Source: Brachionus koreanus
Taxonomy: Eukaryota; Rotifera; Eurotatoria; Ploima; Brachionidae
Length of the DNA stretch: 64,000 nucleotides
NCBI GenBank assembly: GCA_016987375.1
Contig: PJRA01000220.1
Location: 422,694 to 486,693, forward strand
Reading direction: 5' to 3'
Each line of letters begins with the position of its first letter. Position 1 is the first letter of the stretch. Below, piece after piece: positions 1 through 11,676 of this stretch. A program made the position numbers and the translations under genes. The notes below the pieces were generated by a model. That model had not been told where the DNA came from. It saw only the letters and a list, made by a program, of their open reading frames with translations, and did not search any database.

Positions 1-99
1 TTTTTTTTAAATAGTAAATCAGTCTCATTTATTTATTCCTCCTCCATTTTTCTAATCAATCTAAATGGATGATAGTTTTCTATAATTTGAAGTTAATAA

Positions 100-934
100 T
101 AGTGTTGGATGCGGTCTTAGCGAACCGTTCCAAATCGCGGACGGTTTTTTGCGGTCAGACGGCCGGTCTCCAAAACGGTCTCAAATTTTGGCCGCAAAAA
201 AAATACGGCCAACTAAATACGGGCCGGCCATTAATACGGCCAAAAAGGATGCGGACGATCATTTGGCCGGTCTCTCAGGCGGTCTGAAATTTTGGCCGCA
301 AAAAAATACGGCCAAAAAAAATTCTGGCGGTTATTTGGCCGGACGCCCAAACGGTCCAAATTTTTTTCCGAAATAAAAATATTTAAATTTATATTTATTT
401 AAATTATTATTAAAAATTTGAAAAAAATTAAGAATCAAAGACAATTTTAATATTTTTTGAAAATTTTTTTAACATATAATCTTTTTTGATATTAAAATAA
501 CTGAAGTTTAAGGCATTTTGTTTAAAAAAAAGATCGTCCGCATCCTTTTTGGCCGTATTAATGGCCGCCCGTATTTAGTTGGCCGTATTTTTTTGCGGCC
601 AAAATTTGGGACCGTAAGAATAACCGGTCTAATGACTGCCCGCATAGTAGTTGGCCGGATTAATGGCCGCCCGTATTTAGTTGGCCGTATTTTTTTGCGG
701 CCAAAATTTGGGACCGTAAGAATAACCGGTCTAATGACTGCCCGCATAGTAGTTGGCCGGATTAATGGCCGCCCGTATTTAGTTGGCCGTATTTTTTTGC
801 GGCCAAAATTTGGGACCGTAAGAATAACCGGTCTAATGACTGCCCGCATAGTAGTTGGCCGGATTTGGCGAATACGGTTGCGACCAAAAAAATTTTGGCC
901 GGTTTAGTAACCGTGTGTACGGATCCCAACACTA
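100..934. mobile_element. hAT-like non-autonomous foldback element, GC-rich
   Basis: The ends are inverted: TAGTGTTGG at 100-108 and CCAACACTA at 926-934, with partial similarity a few bases further in. A perfect 8-bp direct repeat, GTTAATAA, flanks the element at 92-99 and 935-942. An 8-bp target duplication with ends of the form TAGNG is typical of the hAT superfamily. The interior is far richer in G+C than its surroundings and full of GGCCG words. About 80 bp at 180-262 is the reverse complement of about 530-610, so the element can fold back. Open frames on both strands come from the repeated words, and no transposase is visible. It is therefore a non-autonomous (MITE/foldback) copy. The boundaries are read directly; the superfamily is inferred. 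Confidence 0.85.
545..866. repeat. Three-copy tandem repeat, 102-bp unit
   Basis: The unit, containing ATGGCCGCCCGTATTTAG, recurs at 561, 663 and 765, giving an exact period of 102 bp with almost no differences. Because 102 is divisible by 3, frames stay open across the array on both strands, which mimics a coding repeat. A single inverted relative lies at 180-262 in the other half of the hAT-like element. Near identity suggests recent expansion. Confidence 0.9.
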
Positions 935-942
935 GTTAATAA

Positions 943-1290
943 CTACGAAATTAAATGAGATTTCTCAAATCTTAGGCTCTCTTCTCTCTTAAAACGGTAT
1001 TTTTGGGTGTCCTTTCACGATTACAAACAATGATGCACATTTTAAAAAACTGCTGTCTTAATTTTTTTCATGCCATGGGTTTGTTTTAAAATTTCTGACA
1101 TTAATCTTCAATTTTTGAAAATTTTCCAGCTCTCACTTTTTCTAAAATGCAAAAATATTTTGAGAGATTTTATGTGCTATTTAGTTGGTTTTTTATTTTA
1201 TTTCGAAAATTAAAGTAGTATTTTTGCAAAAATTGATTTTTATTTCTATTGCCGGCTTGGAATCCTTATTTAAAAAAGGACATATTTAGA
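943..1290. other. Intergenic, nothing recognised
   Basis: AT-rich sequence between the hAT-like element and the retrotransposon relic. I see no open frame, RNA gene or repeat here. Confidence 0.5.
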
Positions 1291-1582
1291 CTAGAACAAG
1301 TACAAAGACGAGCAACGAGACTTGTTCCACAATTAAGGAATTTGAATTATGAGTCATGAAAAAGAAAGGCGAGACCGAGGAAATCTGACACAATTTTATA
1401 AAATAGTCAAAAATACAATCAAGCCAACTGGTATTACGATATGGTTTGCAGAGCCTATGAGTTCAGTGAATAATGAAGGTCCAAGTGGAGGAGTTAGGGG
1501 ACCAAAACATCATATTCGATCACAACTTACAAAATGTGAAGCAAGGCGAAACATTCTTTCAAACAGAGTGGTAAATAAATGA
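1291..1582 (+). pseudogene. Relic of non-LTR reverse transcriptase, C-terminal end
   Basis: From 1291 the frame reads LEQVQRRATRLVPQLRNLNY, the conserved stretch after the polymerase domain in CR1/Jockey-like LINE ORF2 proteins. It meets a stop after about 22 codons. A second frame from about 1349 continues the same protein (GNLTQFYKIVKN, then CEARRNILSNRVVN), so at least one frameshift separates the two. The fingers, palm and endonuclease are absent. This is a dead, 5'-truncated insertion. It carries the same C-terminal motif class as the LINE at 27.7-29.5 kb but is clearly diverged from it. Confidence 0.8.
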
Positions 1583-2422
1583 AAAAAATTAAAAAAAATT
1601 TTATAATTAATAATTATTGTTATTAATTTTAAAAGCTTGACATTCATTTTTTATTTTAAAGAATAATGTTTATTTTTAAATAAAATATTTTGACTAGATG
1701 CTTTAAAATTACCAAGATGCTACAATCAAAAATATACGAACTTTTAAAAAGTGTAAGATTTTATGATCTTGAGTGAGTGCAATTGTTCGAATGGTGATTT
1801 TAAATTCAATGGTATTAGCATTTAAACTTTAGATCAGATCTCATATTTTCTTCAATTTCCTTTTAAGTCTTATCATTAACAAACTATTCTATTTTGAATT
1901 CAAGTAAGTATACAGCCGAATAAATAATAAGATATTTATTAACATGATATATTTAATTAAAATTAAAATTAAAATTTTCAATTAGTATAAAATTTTCTAA
2001 ATATCTCACAAACCATACTTCCTTGAAAAAAATAAAATGCGATACGAAATCTCTTGTCCTACATGAATAATGGTGGTCAATTTGCCTAAAAAAATAAAAA
2101 TATTGAAAAAAAAAATTAACATTCAAAAAGTGCAAAAAATTTTAAACTAAATCACGTGTTAAAACTTTTAGAAATATCTTTGCCCTATTAAAAAAGTCAA
2201 AGGCAGAAATTTTACAAAAAATAGGGTTCGGTGTTTTAATAGAACCTCTTTATACTGATGAACAATTGTGTTTAAATTCAATTAAATTTTTGAATCCTGG
2301 TAATTTTTTCTAAATAAAGTTATAATTAAAAAATAATACTTTTTTAAAATTAATTACTCATTATTTATAAATTTATTTTTAATTTTAAACTAAAAAAAAT
2401 TTTTTTGACTTAAAAATAATTT
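1583..2422. other. Intergenic with possible gene fragments
   Basis: Mostly simple AT-rich DNA. Two stretches look faintly coding. Around 1705-1775 the + strand gives KSVRFYDLE, similar to VSRILRFYDLE in the gene at 12815-13457, and could be a decayed relative. At 2171-2313 the + strand is open for about 46 codons from a possible acceptor (TTTTAG) to a stop, with no recognised family. Neither has a clear start. Confidence 0.3.
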
Positions 2423-4462
2423 TTAGATTTTGCTCGCCTCAGTTTCTTTTAGATAGGACTGTTCAGATTGTTTTTGCCATAAAGTATGGTATAAACTAGA
2501 TGGCTTTGAAATTAATTGTTTATGTGAGCCTCTTTCAACCACTCTGCCTTGTTCTAGTACAAATATCTCGTCAGCATCGATCACAGTTATTAATCTGTGC
2601 GCAATGCATATAGAAGTGCGACCATGGATCAACTTTTTCAACGATGCCATAATAATTTGCTCTGTGATCGAGTCCAAACTGGATGTGGCCTCGTCGTAGA
2701 CAAAAATGTACGGATTCTTAAGCATGGTCCTAGCAATAGCCACTCTCTGCTTTTCACCACCACTCAATTTAAGTCCTCTTTCGCCAACCAGTGTCTCGTA
2801 CTTTTTGGGCATTCTATTGATCATATTGTGCAAGTCACACATCTTGGCCACCTCATATACATCCTCTATGTTTGCTTTCATGTTACCATAATGAATATTG
2901 TACAATATAGTGTCATTGAAGAGTACTGTATCTTGTGGAACTATGCCGATCTTTTCTCTCAAGCTATTCAATGAAACGTCTCTGATATCTTGATCATTAA
3001 TTAATATTCTCCCGTCTATGGGATCATAGAACCTGTACAACAATCGAACAATGGTCGACTTGCCCGATCCACTGCCGCCAACAATGGCTATTTTCTTACC
3101 GGATGGCACTTCAAAGCTCAACTCCGAGAATAGATCAGAACCTTCTTGATACTTGAATCTAACTTTGTCGAAAACAATAGCCGAGTTTGATGGCGAAATT
3201 ATCAAATTGGCAGCATTTGGTTTTTCTTTTACACTTGCTTGAATGGTTGTCAAATCAAACATGTTCTGCATGTCTAGTATCGATTGACGAACTTCGCGGT
3301 AAACAGTGCCCAAAAAATTGAGAGGCACTGACAGCTGAAACAAAAGGCCATTGCACATGACCAAATCACCAACAGTCATATTGCCAGAAATAGCACCATA
3401 GCCTGCCAAAAGCATAATAGCTGTTAAGCCAGTACTGAAAATTGCATTCTGACCAAAGTTTAATACTGCTAGACTAGTCGATGTTTTAATTGCTGATTGT
3501 TGATATTTTATCAACGATTCCTGATATCTTTTTACTTCATAATCATCATTATTAAAATATTTAACAGTCTCGTAATTGATTAGTGAATCAATAGCTTTGT
3601 TTCCTGCTTCGTTTTCGGCTTTGTTCATGTCAATGCGAAACTTTGTTCGCCATTTAGTGGTCAAGAATGTAAAAGTGGAGTATCCAGCAATGCATCCAAC
3701 ACTTACTAGAGCGTAATTGAGACCAAATTTTGCGTAAAGGATTCCGCTAACCATGGCTACTTCTAGAATTGTGGGTGCTATGTTAAACAATAGAGCAGAG
3801 AGTACAAAACTTATTCCTCTAGTGCCGCGGTCAATTGTTTTGGACAAAGCGCCAGTCTGACGGTTGAGATGAAAGTTTAGATCGAGTTTGTGCAAATGAC
3901 GAAACACTTGTGTTGCCAATTGAGTCACTGAACTCTGTGCAACGCTGGCAAAAATGGCACTGCGCAATTCGCCAAACAACGAAGCTCCTGCTCTAGCGCA
4001 ACCGTATCCAATCACCAAAGCAATCATGGCGACCAAAATTTTGTCCGATGTTGTTTCGCCAAAGTCTTTTATTTTAGCATTTTTGTTCAAAAAATCGACT
4101 ATTTCTTTAAATAAAAACGGCACTGCTACATTAAGTAGCTTTGAGCCAACTAGTAAACTAACTGCGATTACAACTCTTATTTTAATGTGTTTTTTATTCT
4201 TAGGCCAAATGAACTGGACCAACTTTCGAATTATTTCTGCATTGCTCATTGTTTGCTTTGGTTTGCTTCCAGTTCCGTTCCATCTTTGAAATGCTTTGCT
4301 TAAATTAATTCGATTAGTCAAAATTAGGCTTTTAGTTTGTTGAGGTTTAAATGATTTAACTTGATAATAAATATTCCGTCTCAAACACGACTGCTTGTAT
4401 ATGTTCAAAAATAAATTTCTGTTCAATAGAGCTCTGTTAGTTGCAACTGATAATAGCGACAT
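2423..4462 (-). CDS. ABCB7: Mitochondrial iron-sulfur cluster ABC transporter (ABCB7/Atm1 type)
   Basis: Half-type ABC exporter of the mitochondrial inner membrane. The ABCB7/Atm1 family exports a sulfur- or glutathione-bound intermediate needed for cytosolic Fe-S proteins. The protein has 679 residues in one uninterrupted frame. The N-terminus (about 1-70) is rich in Arg, Lys, Asn and Leu with almost no acids, like a mitochondrial presequence. The membrane domain spans about 90-390 and includes the family stretch [10 protein letters not shown] (296-305). The nucleotide-binding domain has Walker [10 protein letters not shown] (462-470), Q-loop Q510, signature LSGGE (566-570), Walker B IFVYDEA (586-592) and H-loop H622, so it looks active. 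The chosen Met is the first in the frame and starts the presequence. Most other multi-domain genes here have introns and this one has none. Identity is well supported. Confidence 0.96.
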   Translation of the reverse strand: MSLLSVATNRALLNRNLFLNIYKQSCLRRNIYYQVKSFKPQQTKSLILTNRINLSKAFQRWNGTGSKPKQTMSNAEIIRKLVQFIWPKNKKHIKIRVVIAVSLLVGSKLLNVAVPFLFKEIVDFLNKNAKIKDFGETTSDKILVAMIALVIGYGCARAGASLFGELRSAIFASVAQSSVTQLATQVFRHLHKLDLNFHLNRQTGALSKTIDRGTRGISFVLSALLFNIAPTILEVAMVSGILYAKFGLNYALVSVGCIAGYSTFTFLTTKWRTKFRIDMNKAENEAGNKAIDSLINYETVKYFNNDDYEVKRYQESLIKYQQSAIKTSTSLAVLNFGQNAIFSTGLTAIMLLAGYGAISGNMTVGDLVMCNGLLFQLSVPLNFLGTVYREVRQSILDMQNMFDLTTIQASVKEKPNAANLIISPSNSAIVFDKVRFKYQEGSDLFSELSFEVPSGKKIAIVGGSGSGKSTIVRLLYRFYDPIDGRILINDQDIRDVSLNSLREKIGIVPQDTVLFNDTILYNIHYGNMKANIEDVYEVAKMCDLHNMINRMPKKYETLVGERGLKLSGGEKQRVAIARTMLKNPYIFVYDEATSSLDSITEQIIMASLKKLIHGRTSICIAHRLITVIDADEIFVLEQGRVVERGSHKQLISKPSSLYHTLWQKQSEQSYLKETEASKI

Positions 4463-5051
4463 ATCTATAGAAACTTTGTTTAATATATTTTAAAAAAAAA
4501 TAAAATAAAAAGCTTAATTCTAATAAAAAGTTATTTTGACTTTAAATTTAGAGCAAAAATTTTTTCTAATTCAATCTCAGCTAAATTTTTAGCCTATACT
4601 TACTTTTAAAGTCAAATTTTGAAAACAACCAAAAGACGGGTTTTTTTTTGTCAAAAAATATTTCAAAATGAACAAAAATTATTTTTAAAATAAAATGAAA
4701 AACCAAGAACTTTTTTTCTTTAAAATGTAATGAATTTATTGTAGTCTTTTATAAATAATTTCCTTTTATAAAATCTAAAACGTTCAAATAATAATGTGAT
4801 AAATTTTGAATGAATTTTACATTTTTTTTTATATATTTCTTCCAAAAAAAAAATTAAACAAACGAATAGTTTTACACTAATAATTTATTTAATCAGTTAA
4901 TGGTAGATAAATGTGATTTAATAAAAGAAATCAGCAAATAAGTATGAATTTTCTTGAATACCGAAACCTTAAAACTAATCACTACTTAATGATCAATTAA
5001 TATTTTGGAAAATTACACGTTTACTTTTACAAAATAAAAAACAAGTCAAAC
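4463..5051. other. Intergenic, upstream of ABCB7
   Basis: AT-rich, no gene seen. The first few hundred bases must hold the ABCB7 promoter (- strand), but I recognise no specific element. Confidence 0.4.
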
Positions 5052-5795
5052 TGTTTGCGACTCAAGCGATGATGAGAACCAAAAAGAAACTGACGATGAA
5101 CATGATAAGAAAATGAAAAATCGACAAGCTTTTAAAAATGATTATTCAAATAAAGAAAAACCCTTCAAAATCAAAAGTTAATTTTGATAGTTTAGATTCA
5201 ATTGAGAATGAAATATTTGATCTAATAGCTAAGCAAAAAGCCATTTTAAATTTTAAATATTTCGAAAAATAAAAATATAATTAAGAATTTTCTTTAATTT
5301 ATTATTTTTTTACCAAGTCAACTTTCGACCGGTCCTAATCTAAAATGTCTGGATTGAAAAATTAATTATCTACTCCTTTAACAAAGGAACAATACAACAA
5401 TTTTTTTGTATAAAAAAGATTTAGTCCATGAGTAATTCTTTAAATAAGAAAATTACAGAATGCCTACGGATTACATCATCAAAAACATTAAAGTTGACTT
5501 TTTCAATTGATTAATTGAAAATGAACTCACTAAGAAGATGATGATTGAGCTAGCAAAACAACCGATTCCGAATAACTTCATTAGCGAAATCCTCGAACTT
5601 ACCAGAGAATTAGAAGAGGAAAACATGTCACTACAGGACAAATGCAAACTTGTTAAGCTGAATAACACTACTGAGTACCGTTCAAATCAAAAATACGATG
5701 TCAAAGTCCAAAAGCTCAGAGATATATATAAGACAGGGAGTAAAGATAACATATCGGGCTTAATATTCAAGATTTGTAGATTTGATGTAGCTTAG
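5052..5795 (+). pseudogene. Coding-like debris, unknown origin
   Basis: Three open patches lie close together on the + strand in different frames. About 5052-5180 is acidic and lysine-rich (SDDENQKETDDEHDKK). About 5173-5271 gives SLDSIENEIFDLIAKQKAIL and ends in a stop. About 5511-5795 gives ELTRELEEENMSLQDKCK and ends in LRDIYKTGSKDNISGL, with coiled-coil character. The composition is protein-like, but frame breaks separate the patches and no single start or splice model joins them. I do not recognise a family. It could be a decayed gene, a transposon ORF, or exons of a short gene whose joins I missed. Confidence 0.35.
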
Positions 5796-6463
5796 TTTTC
5801 ATATCCGACAGTCTCTTATCAATTAAAAGTCAAACATTTTTTAAGGAATGATTTTTTTTACGTAGTTTAATTTTATTCTATCATTGAATACCTAAAATTG
5901 TAAATAGAAACTATGGCACTTTTTTACTTTTTTTTCGTACCTTTTATACTCAATTTTGTAATTTTTATATTTTTTTATACTAAACACAGTGCCCCTTATT
6001 TGACGGGTCACTGAGCAAGTGGTCAGCGATCGGCCTTAGCTTAGAATTAATACATAAATAAGAAAATTATCAAATTTGGTTTATACAAACATTTTACTGA
6101 ATTTAATTTAGCCTTTATTCTAAAATATTAATATCAAAAATCTAGTTCTTATACTATTTTTCGAACTACTATTTATTCAACAAAAAGAAAAAATATTAAA
6201 AAAACGAAATAAAAATAAGATTTCTACTTATTTAAGAAAGCAGATTTTAAAGTTTCTTAGTTAATTTTTCATTTAATTTTTTTAATTAACAATTAATAGT
6301 TGATAAACAAGAGCAATGGAAGAATGAACGATCAACTACTTTATTAAGAGTAATATCGTCTTAAATTTTCGGTCAACCGAAGATTAAATAAATTTTATTA
6401 AAAAAAAATCTAAAATTAATGGAAAAATTTTATGATACAAAATTACATTGTAGAAAAAGTTGT
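5796..6463. other. Intergenic, 3' side of USP8-like gene
   Basis: AT-rich. It holds the presumed 3' untranslated region of the USP8-like gene (- strand). A small, more GC-rich patch near 5988-6045 is unexplained. No gene seen. Confidence 0.4.
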
Positions 6464-9400
6464 CTAATATCTTGAATAGAACAAAATATAAGAGGCTGGT
6501 GATTTGAGAGCTGATAGATTTGTCATTTCTTTAACGTCAGTATCATCATATTTAATCCATCTGCCCATTTCAAAGTGTCGACACATTGAAGTGTAGTGAC
6601 CACCGTCCATTGTGCCAATATGGTTAGTGACTCCATATAGCCTATATTTGTTGCTAAGACCTTCATGATTTGGTCCTGATAAAAATTTGCTAAAGTCCAA
6701 ATTCTCAATAGGAAAATCTACATACGAATTGATTTTGTCTCTCCAAACTCCTTCGTATTTGAACCTCTTTAAATGTATTATTAACAAAGGTGGAAGTTTC
6801 CAAATGTCTATTTTTTTTGTAGCATCTCTATATTGCTTGCAATTGGGACACTTCCATTTGGACTCTCCACTCATATTCTCACTTCTTAAAAATAAATCTA
6901 AACACTCCTTTTAATTATTTAAATAAAATAATTTTTTCATTAAATTTTTTTTAATATAAGTTACATGCAAATTGCATTTGGTAGTGTATATTGGTAATGT
7001 CAGGTACATGAACGCATCAAATTTGACAGATTTTTTTCCACATGTTGTGCATGCTACAGTTGATCTGAACTGACCCTATATATCAACATTTAGTAAAAAT
7101 TTACAGAATTTTTTTAATTTTGCAAAAAATTCAATCTGGTTTGATTTCAGGAGCAAAATTCATGTTTCAATCAAATTCTAGTCATCTAATCAACAGCAGA
7201 TCTTTAACATATCTTTATCTTTTTCTTTGATTCTTTCTTTTTCAATTTAACTGTTTCAAATTCACAACTATATAAGTTTTATACTATATAAGCTTTAAAA
7301 AACTATTGGGTTCGACGATAGCTCAAAAATAATTAGTAAAATACATCCCCTTTTAAGAAAATTAAATCAAAACTCGCTTTTCAACTATTCAGTTAAATTA
7401 GGGTATGTTCCTAAAGAATGAAAGAGAGCTAATTGATTATCAGAGTTGTTCAAAAGTCATAAAGTCAAAGTCAAGTCACTGACTTGACTTTTAAAAGACT
7501 TTAGAATGACTTTTTTTTTGACTTTTGCACAAGTCTGATTATAATAGATGTAAGAATCGAAAAAATCAAAGGCCATATACAAAAATTCAAAATAAGATCC
7601 TCAAAGTCATTAAATATTTTTCAATCAAAACATCTTTTCTTACAATGCACAAAACTTTGAAACTCAATGCTATTAATGGGTGAAAAAACAATCTGTTCAT
7701 TAAATTTTTAAAATATAATTTTGGTTTGAATCCCAGAAGTTCGGATGAAGAATGAATGTCGCATGAAGAAGAAATAAATGGATTTTAGTAGTTTTGAAAA
7801 TAATTATGAATTATGATCATGTGATTATAATTATAGTACTAAAAAAAGTAAGCGCTACAGCACACTAAGTGCGGAATAAGTGCTGAATTATCAGACCAAG
7901 ATGTCTGATAAACATAAATAAATAGTAAAAGTAAATAAATTTATGTAAATGAAAATAAATTTTTTATTATCTAAAGTCTCTAAAAAAAAACTTAAATTTG
8001 CCAATCAAGTCCCTATCAGTCAAATTCATTAATATTTTTTTGAATTTGAGTGTCATTTTATCAAGCTACACTCAAATAAAATTTTTATATTTTTTTCTTC
8101 ATTAGTCGAGTTCGAACCTTATATAACCATGTTAGTTATTTATTTTTATTAAAAATATACTTTAGGGAAGGCCCTAGGTTCGTCCGAATGGCTTACGCCT
8201 TCGTTTAAACCCAATTGTTACAAGAAATTGATAAGAAAAATTAAAAAAATATTTTTAAAAAAGGAAGAAGTTTAAGTTGGTTGAATAAATAAAATATAAA
8301 AATATACATATTAAGGTTGATAAGGGTTGAAAATTATGTTTTAACCATGTTAGTATTACTGCATATATATTTCCTAATTTGTGTTAAATGTAACATATCT
8401 TTTTTTATTTTATTTTTATTTAACTTTTATTTTTTTTTCTACATATATTTTTTATTTTAATCTGAAGTAACTTTAGCTCGGCACAAATGACTAATAAATA
8501 AAATAAAGTAATGATTAACACACAAAGCATTTGGATGTACGAGCTGATTTTATTGTAACATGCTTTAGTGTAAATATGTAGAAAAAATATTTGATAACAT
8601 AAAGAACGAATGAATATTTGCTAAAGGCTAGCTTGAAAGTTTCAGATAATAAATTTAATGACTATTAAAAAATAAATATAGATAGATGAATAATTTTTCT
8701 GACTCATGAACATTCAAAATTTGTTACTATAATTTATTTTTTTCTTAAATTTTCTGCTTAACTTTTACTTCACTTTCGACCATAACAACAACTGTCATTT
8801 GAGTATGAATGAAATTTTTTTTTGGTTAAGAGTCTTTTTTGAGAGAAAATGTCTGATTAAAGTAAACAATTACCTGAAATAAATCGACTATTATTGAATT
8901 GTTTATTGTCAAATGGTCTTTCCACGCTTTTTCAGCCGACTCAGAATCTGAACTTGAATTTTCTTCTGAACAAATTTTAGGTCTTCTCTTAACTCTGTTC
9001 AAATCTTCATGTAGACCGTCAAGCAAAAACAACAAAAACTCTTGAGCATCTTGCTGTTCATTTGACACAAACAGTTGATTAAATTCTTCAATTAAATATT
9101 TGAATTTAAGTGTGGAAATTATGCGACATCGACCAGTCCACAGCACGTTCAAAATAACTGCAAACTCATCGGCAACTTCTCCCTTAAATCCCAAGCTATT
9201 CTTTCGGTTAATGTCTTTTCTAAATTGTCCACTTAAAAAATACTTTACAAACGATTCTGTATTACTAAGACATTGGATAACAGAATTCATGTAACAAGTA
9301 TTGCCCAAGTTTCTAATACCAGTTAGGCCTGGATGTACTTTGGCATACACGGGCTCAAAATCTTCAAATCTCAGCACCAGCATATTCTCTTTCAAAGGCT

Positions 9401-11006
9401 TATTTGATCTATTTACCATAGGCTTTTCAAGTGTCCTTGAGCTCAATAGATTCTTTTCATCAATAGCATTGTCCAAATCGGCTATGTTTGGCGACGAAAC
9501 TGTTCTCTTTAAATTTGGCTTATTCTCTTTAGGCACATTTTTTATATCTTTTAGTTTTGCTTCTGTGTTAAAGCCTTCCGGTTTGTTCTCATAAGAAAAA
9601 GTACCAGTTACCGGATTCAATACTTTATTATCACCTTCTTTCATGAATGGTGTATGCACATATTTAAATCTAATTGGTGCATACACCGAATTAAATATGG
9701 TCTCATTAATTGGATTTGAATTCATCATATTTGCTTTACTCAGTTCAGGCTTTTCTAATCGGTTTAAATTTATATTTGGTAAAAAATTTTTAAGAGTCGA
9801 ACTTGGTATCGTCTCTGTGTTATTAAGTGACTCATTTTTGCTTAAACTATTCTCAGTGTTAGCTAGTTTAGGCTTTTCGCTTCGGCTAAAAGCTGCAAAA
9901 GGCTCATTACTCCTTGCCTCTTTATTTTCCTTATCTTTGGGCTTATTGGACCTATCTATGACTGGCTTTAGCAATAGATTGTTAATTTCTGATTCCTCAG
10001 ACATTTGCTCAGATTCATCGTTAGCTTCAGGCTGATCGACTTCACTCGCAACTTCTGGATAGTCAATTATCATCTTTTTTTCTTCTTGATCAACCATTTG
10101 GCTAATTTGACTTGTTGTAGAGTTAGTTGTTTTGAGCAGTGTTTTGTATGCGGGATAGTAGAGCAGCCATTGAGACCAGCCACCGTCCAAAATAACTGGT
10201 TCACATTTGACTTTGTCTAGATCGAAATCGTACACAGCACGCTTCAGTATACTCAATTTAGAGTCCGATTTTAAATCTTTATAAAAGGAATTTGAATCAA
10301 ATAGAATTAAATAATCAAAATTTTTTCTTTGTGAAAATATTTCAGCTGTGTTGGATAAATGGTTTTTGTTCAATGCATCGCATATCTTCCAACTTGTAGT
10401 GTCAATTAAATTATCAGCAATGTTAATTAAAGTAACTTGATTTTTTTCTGAGCTAATTAAATAGTCCAAATTAATGTGACATTGTTCGTATTCACTTTGT
10501 GGCCGTGTATCTATGAGAAGAATTGAGTAAATGTTTTGTTTTATTAAACTGGTAAGCTCGGTTGGGTTGATTGAGCTGCTAATGGACCAATTCTTGCTCT
10601 CAATAAGCAGCTCATCAGCTTTGGAGTCGATTTCAACTGTCCGTTTTTGACTCTGGTCTCGCTGTTCATAGCGTTGCTTTATTTCTTCATTTAACGACTC
10701 CAATATATTCATTGATTTGCTGAGTTTTTCTTTTGATATGAAATTTTCAACATAGTTACGATCTTGTTTGTAAAGTTTGGAGTTTTTTAGTCTCAGGTAG
10801 CCTTCGAAAAAGCGAAATAGAAGCATGTAGGCTTTTTCGTCTTCGCCAGTGCTCAAACACAAGGTGCCTTGGTCGTATAGTTTGAGCAACGAATTGCATA
10901 TGCTGGGTCGATTGAAGTCAAGCTTAGAAAAGTCAAAGCAAGTTTTTTGGCGAAATTCTTCGAAACTTGAATAAGAAAGGTCTTTTTTATTTATTGGTAG
11001 TGCCAT
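6464..11006 (-). CDS. USP8: Ubiquitin-specific protease, USP8/UBPY type
   Basis: Cysteine deubiquitinase that in animals acts on endosomes with STAM/ESCRT-0 to control receptor sorting. The exons are 11006-8874, 7075-6965 and 6907-6464; all junctions are phase 0, giving 895 residues (human about 1118). Domains: N-terminal USP8 dimerisation-like helices (about 10-110); rhodanese-like domain (about 147-288); a long linker with two matches to the STAM SH3-binding pattern PX(V/I)(D/N)RXXKP, PVIDRSNKP (348-356) and PMVNRSNKP (529-537); a 14-3-3-type site RTVSSPN (501-507); and the catalytic domain with NLGNTC and Cys571, QQDAQEF, a CxxC pair in each of exons 2 and 3, His in GGHYTS and Asp in KYDDTD. 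The catalytic residues are intact. Start: first Met of the longest frame, which leads directly into the dimerisation domain. Confidence 0.95.
7076..8873. other. Large first intron of the USP8-like gene
   Basis: 1.8 kb of AT-rich intron. A few spots resemble the tRNA-type B box (near 7712-7724, GGTTTGAATCCC, and 8107-8117, GAGTTCGAACC), which could mark old SINEs, but no full tRNA head is recognisable. Repeated words of the form TCAAAGTCAAGTCA occur near 7455-7540. The second intron (6908-6964) is only 57 bp. Confidence 0.35.
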
Positions 11007-11676
11007 TTTATTAGTTTGGCAATTTTTTTTTTAAAGCAACGAAATTGGACTTGTAAATGCTTATGTATGCTTACTAAAGATAAATTTAATTCTAAATCAA
11101 GAAAAGTATTAATATTTCATGTTAAAATTTGAATTAAAAATTATAATTTTTTTGATTTCATTAATCATAAATTTTTTTGTTGTGAAAAATTTTATTTCCA
11201 TTTAGTTGCGTTTAAAGAACCAAAATATAAGCTTTATTAAAAGAAAAAACATTTCAAATTGAAATATTTTAGGAAAATAAAATTTCCATTCTATTTTCAA
11301 ACAGAATTGAGAATTTTTCAATAAAATATAAATAATCAAAACATAGAAAATTTCGAAAAAAGATCCTTGAGGTATCCAAACAACCGAGGTCACATTCGAA
11401 AGAACTTTTAATTAGCTTGACTTTAGATTTTAAAAATCGAAAAAAGCTTTAAAATTGACCAAGTTATGTCAGTTTGAAAAAAGTCATCTTGACCAAAATC
11501 ACCCAAATCTCAATAATAAAATTAAAAATCTGACTTGGATTTTTGACCATATCTGCTTTTGAGTAATTTAAAGGAAATGTATTGCACAGTTACTTGATTT
11601 TTATGATTTTAATAAATAAAATTTTTAAACATTAAAACACATTTTAAACAAATACATTTTTTTATTAACAAACAAT
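11007..11676. other. Intergenic, upstream of USP8-like gene
   Basis: AT-rich sequence holding the presumed USP8-like promoter on the - strand. No gene or clear repeat recognised. Confidence 0.4.

Noticed and set aside
69..907. Several open frames of 70-130 codons in the GC-rich element
   Set aside because: They follow the 102-bp repeat and the inverted copy, occur on both strands and show no protein family; treated as non-coding transposon sequence.
9301..10220. Long open frames on the + strand inside the USP8 linker
   Set aside because: Antisense to an intact, motif-bearing coding exon; chance openness from biased codon use.
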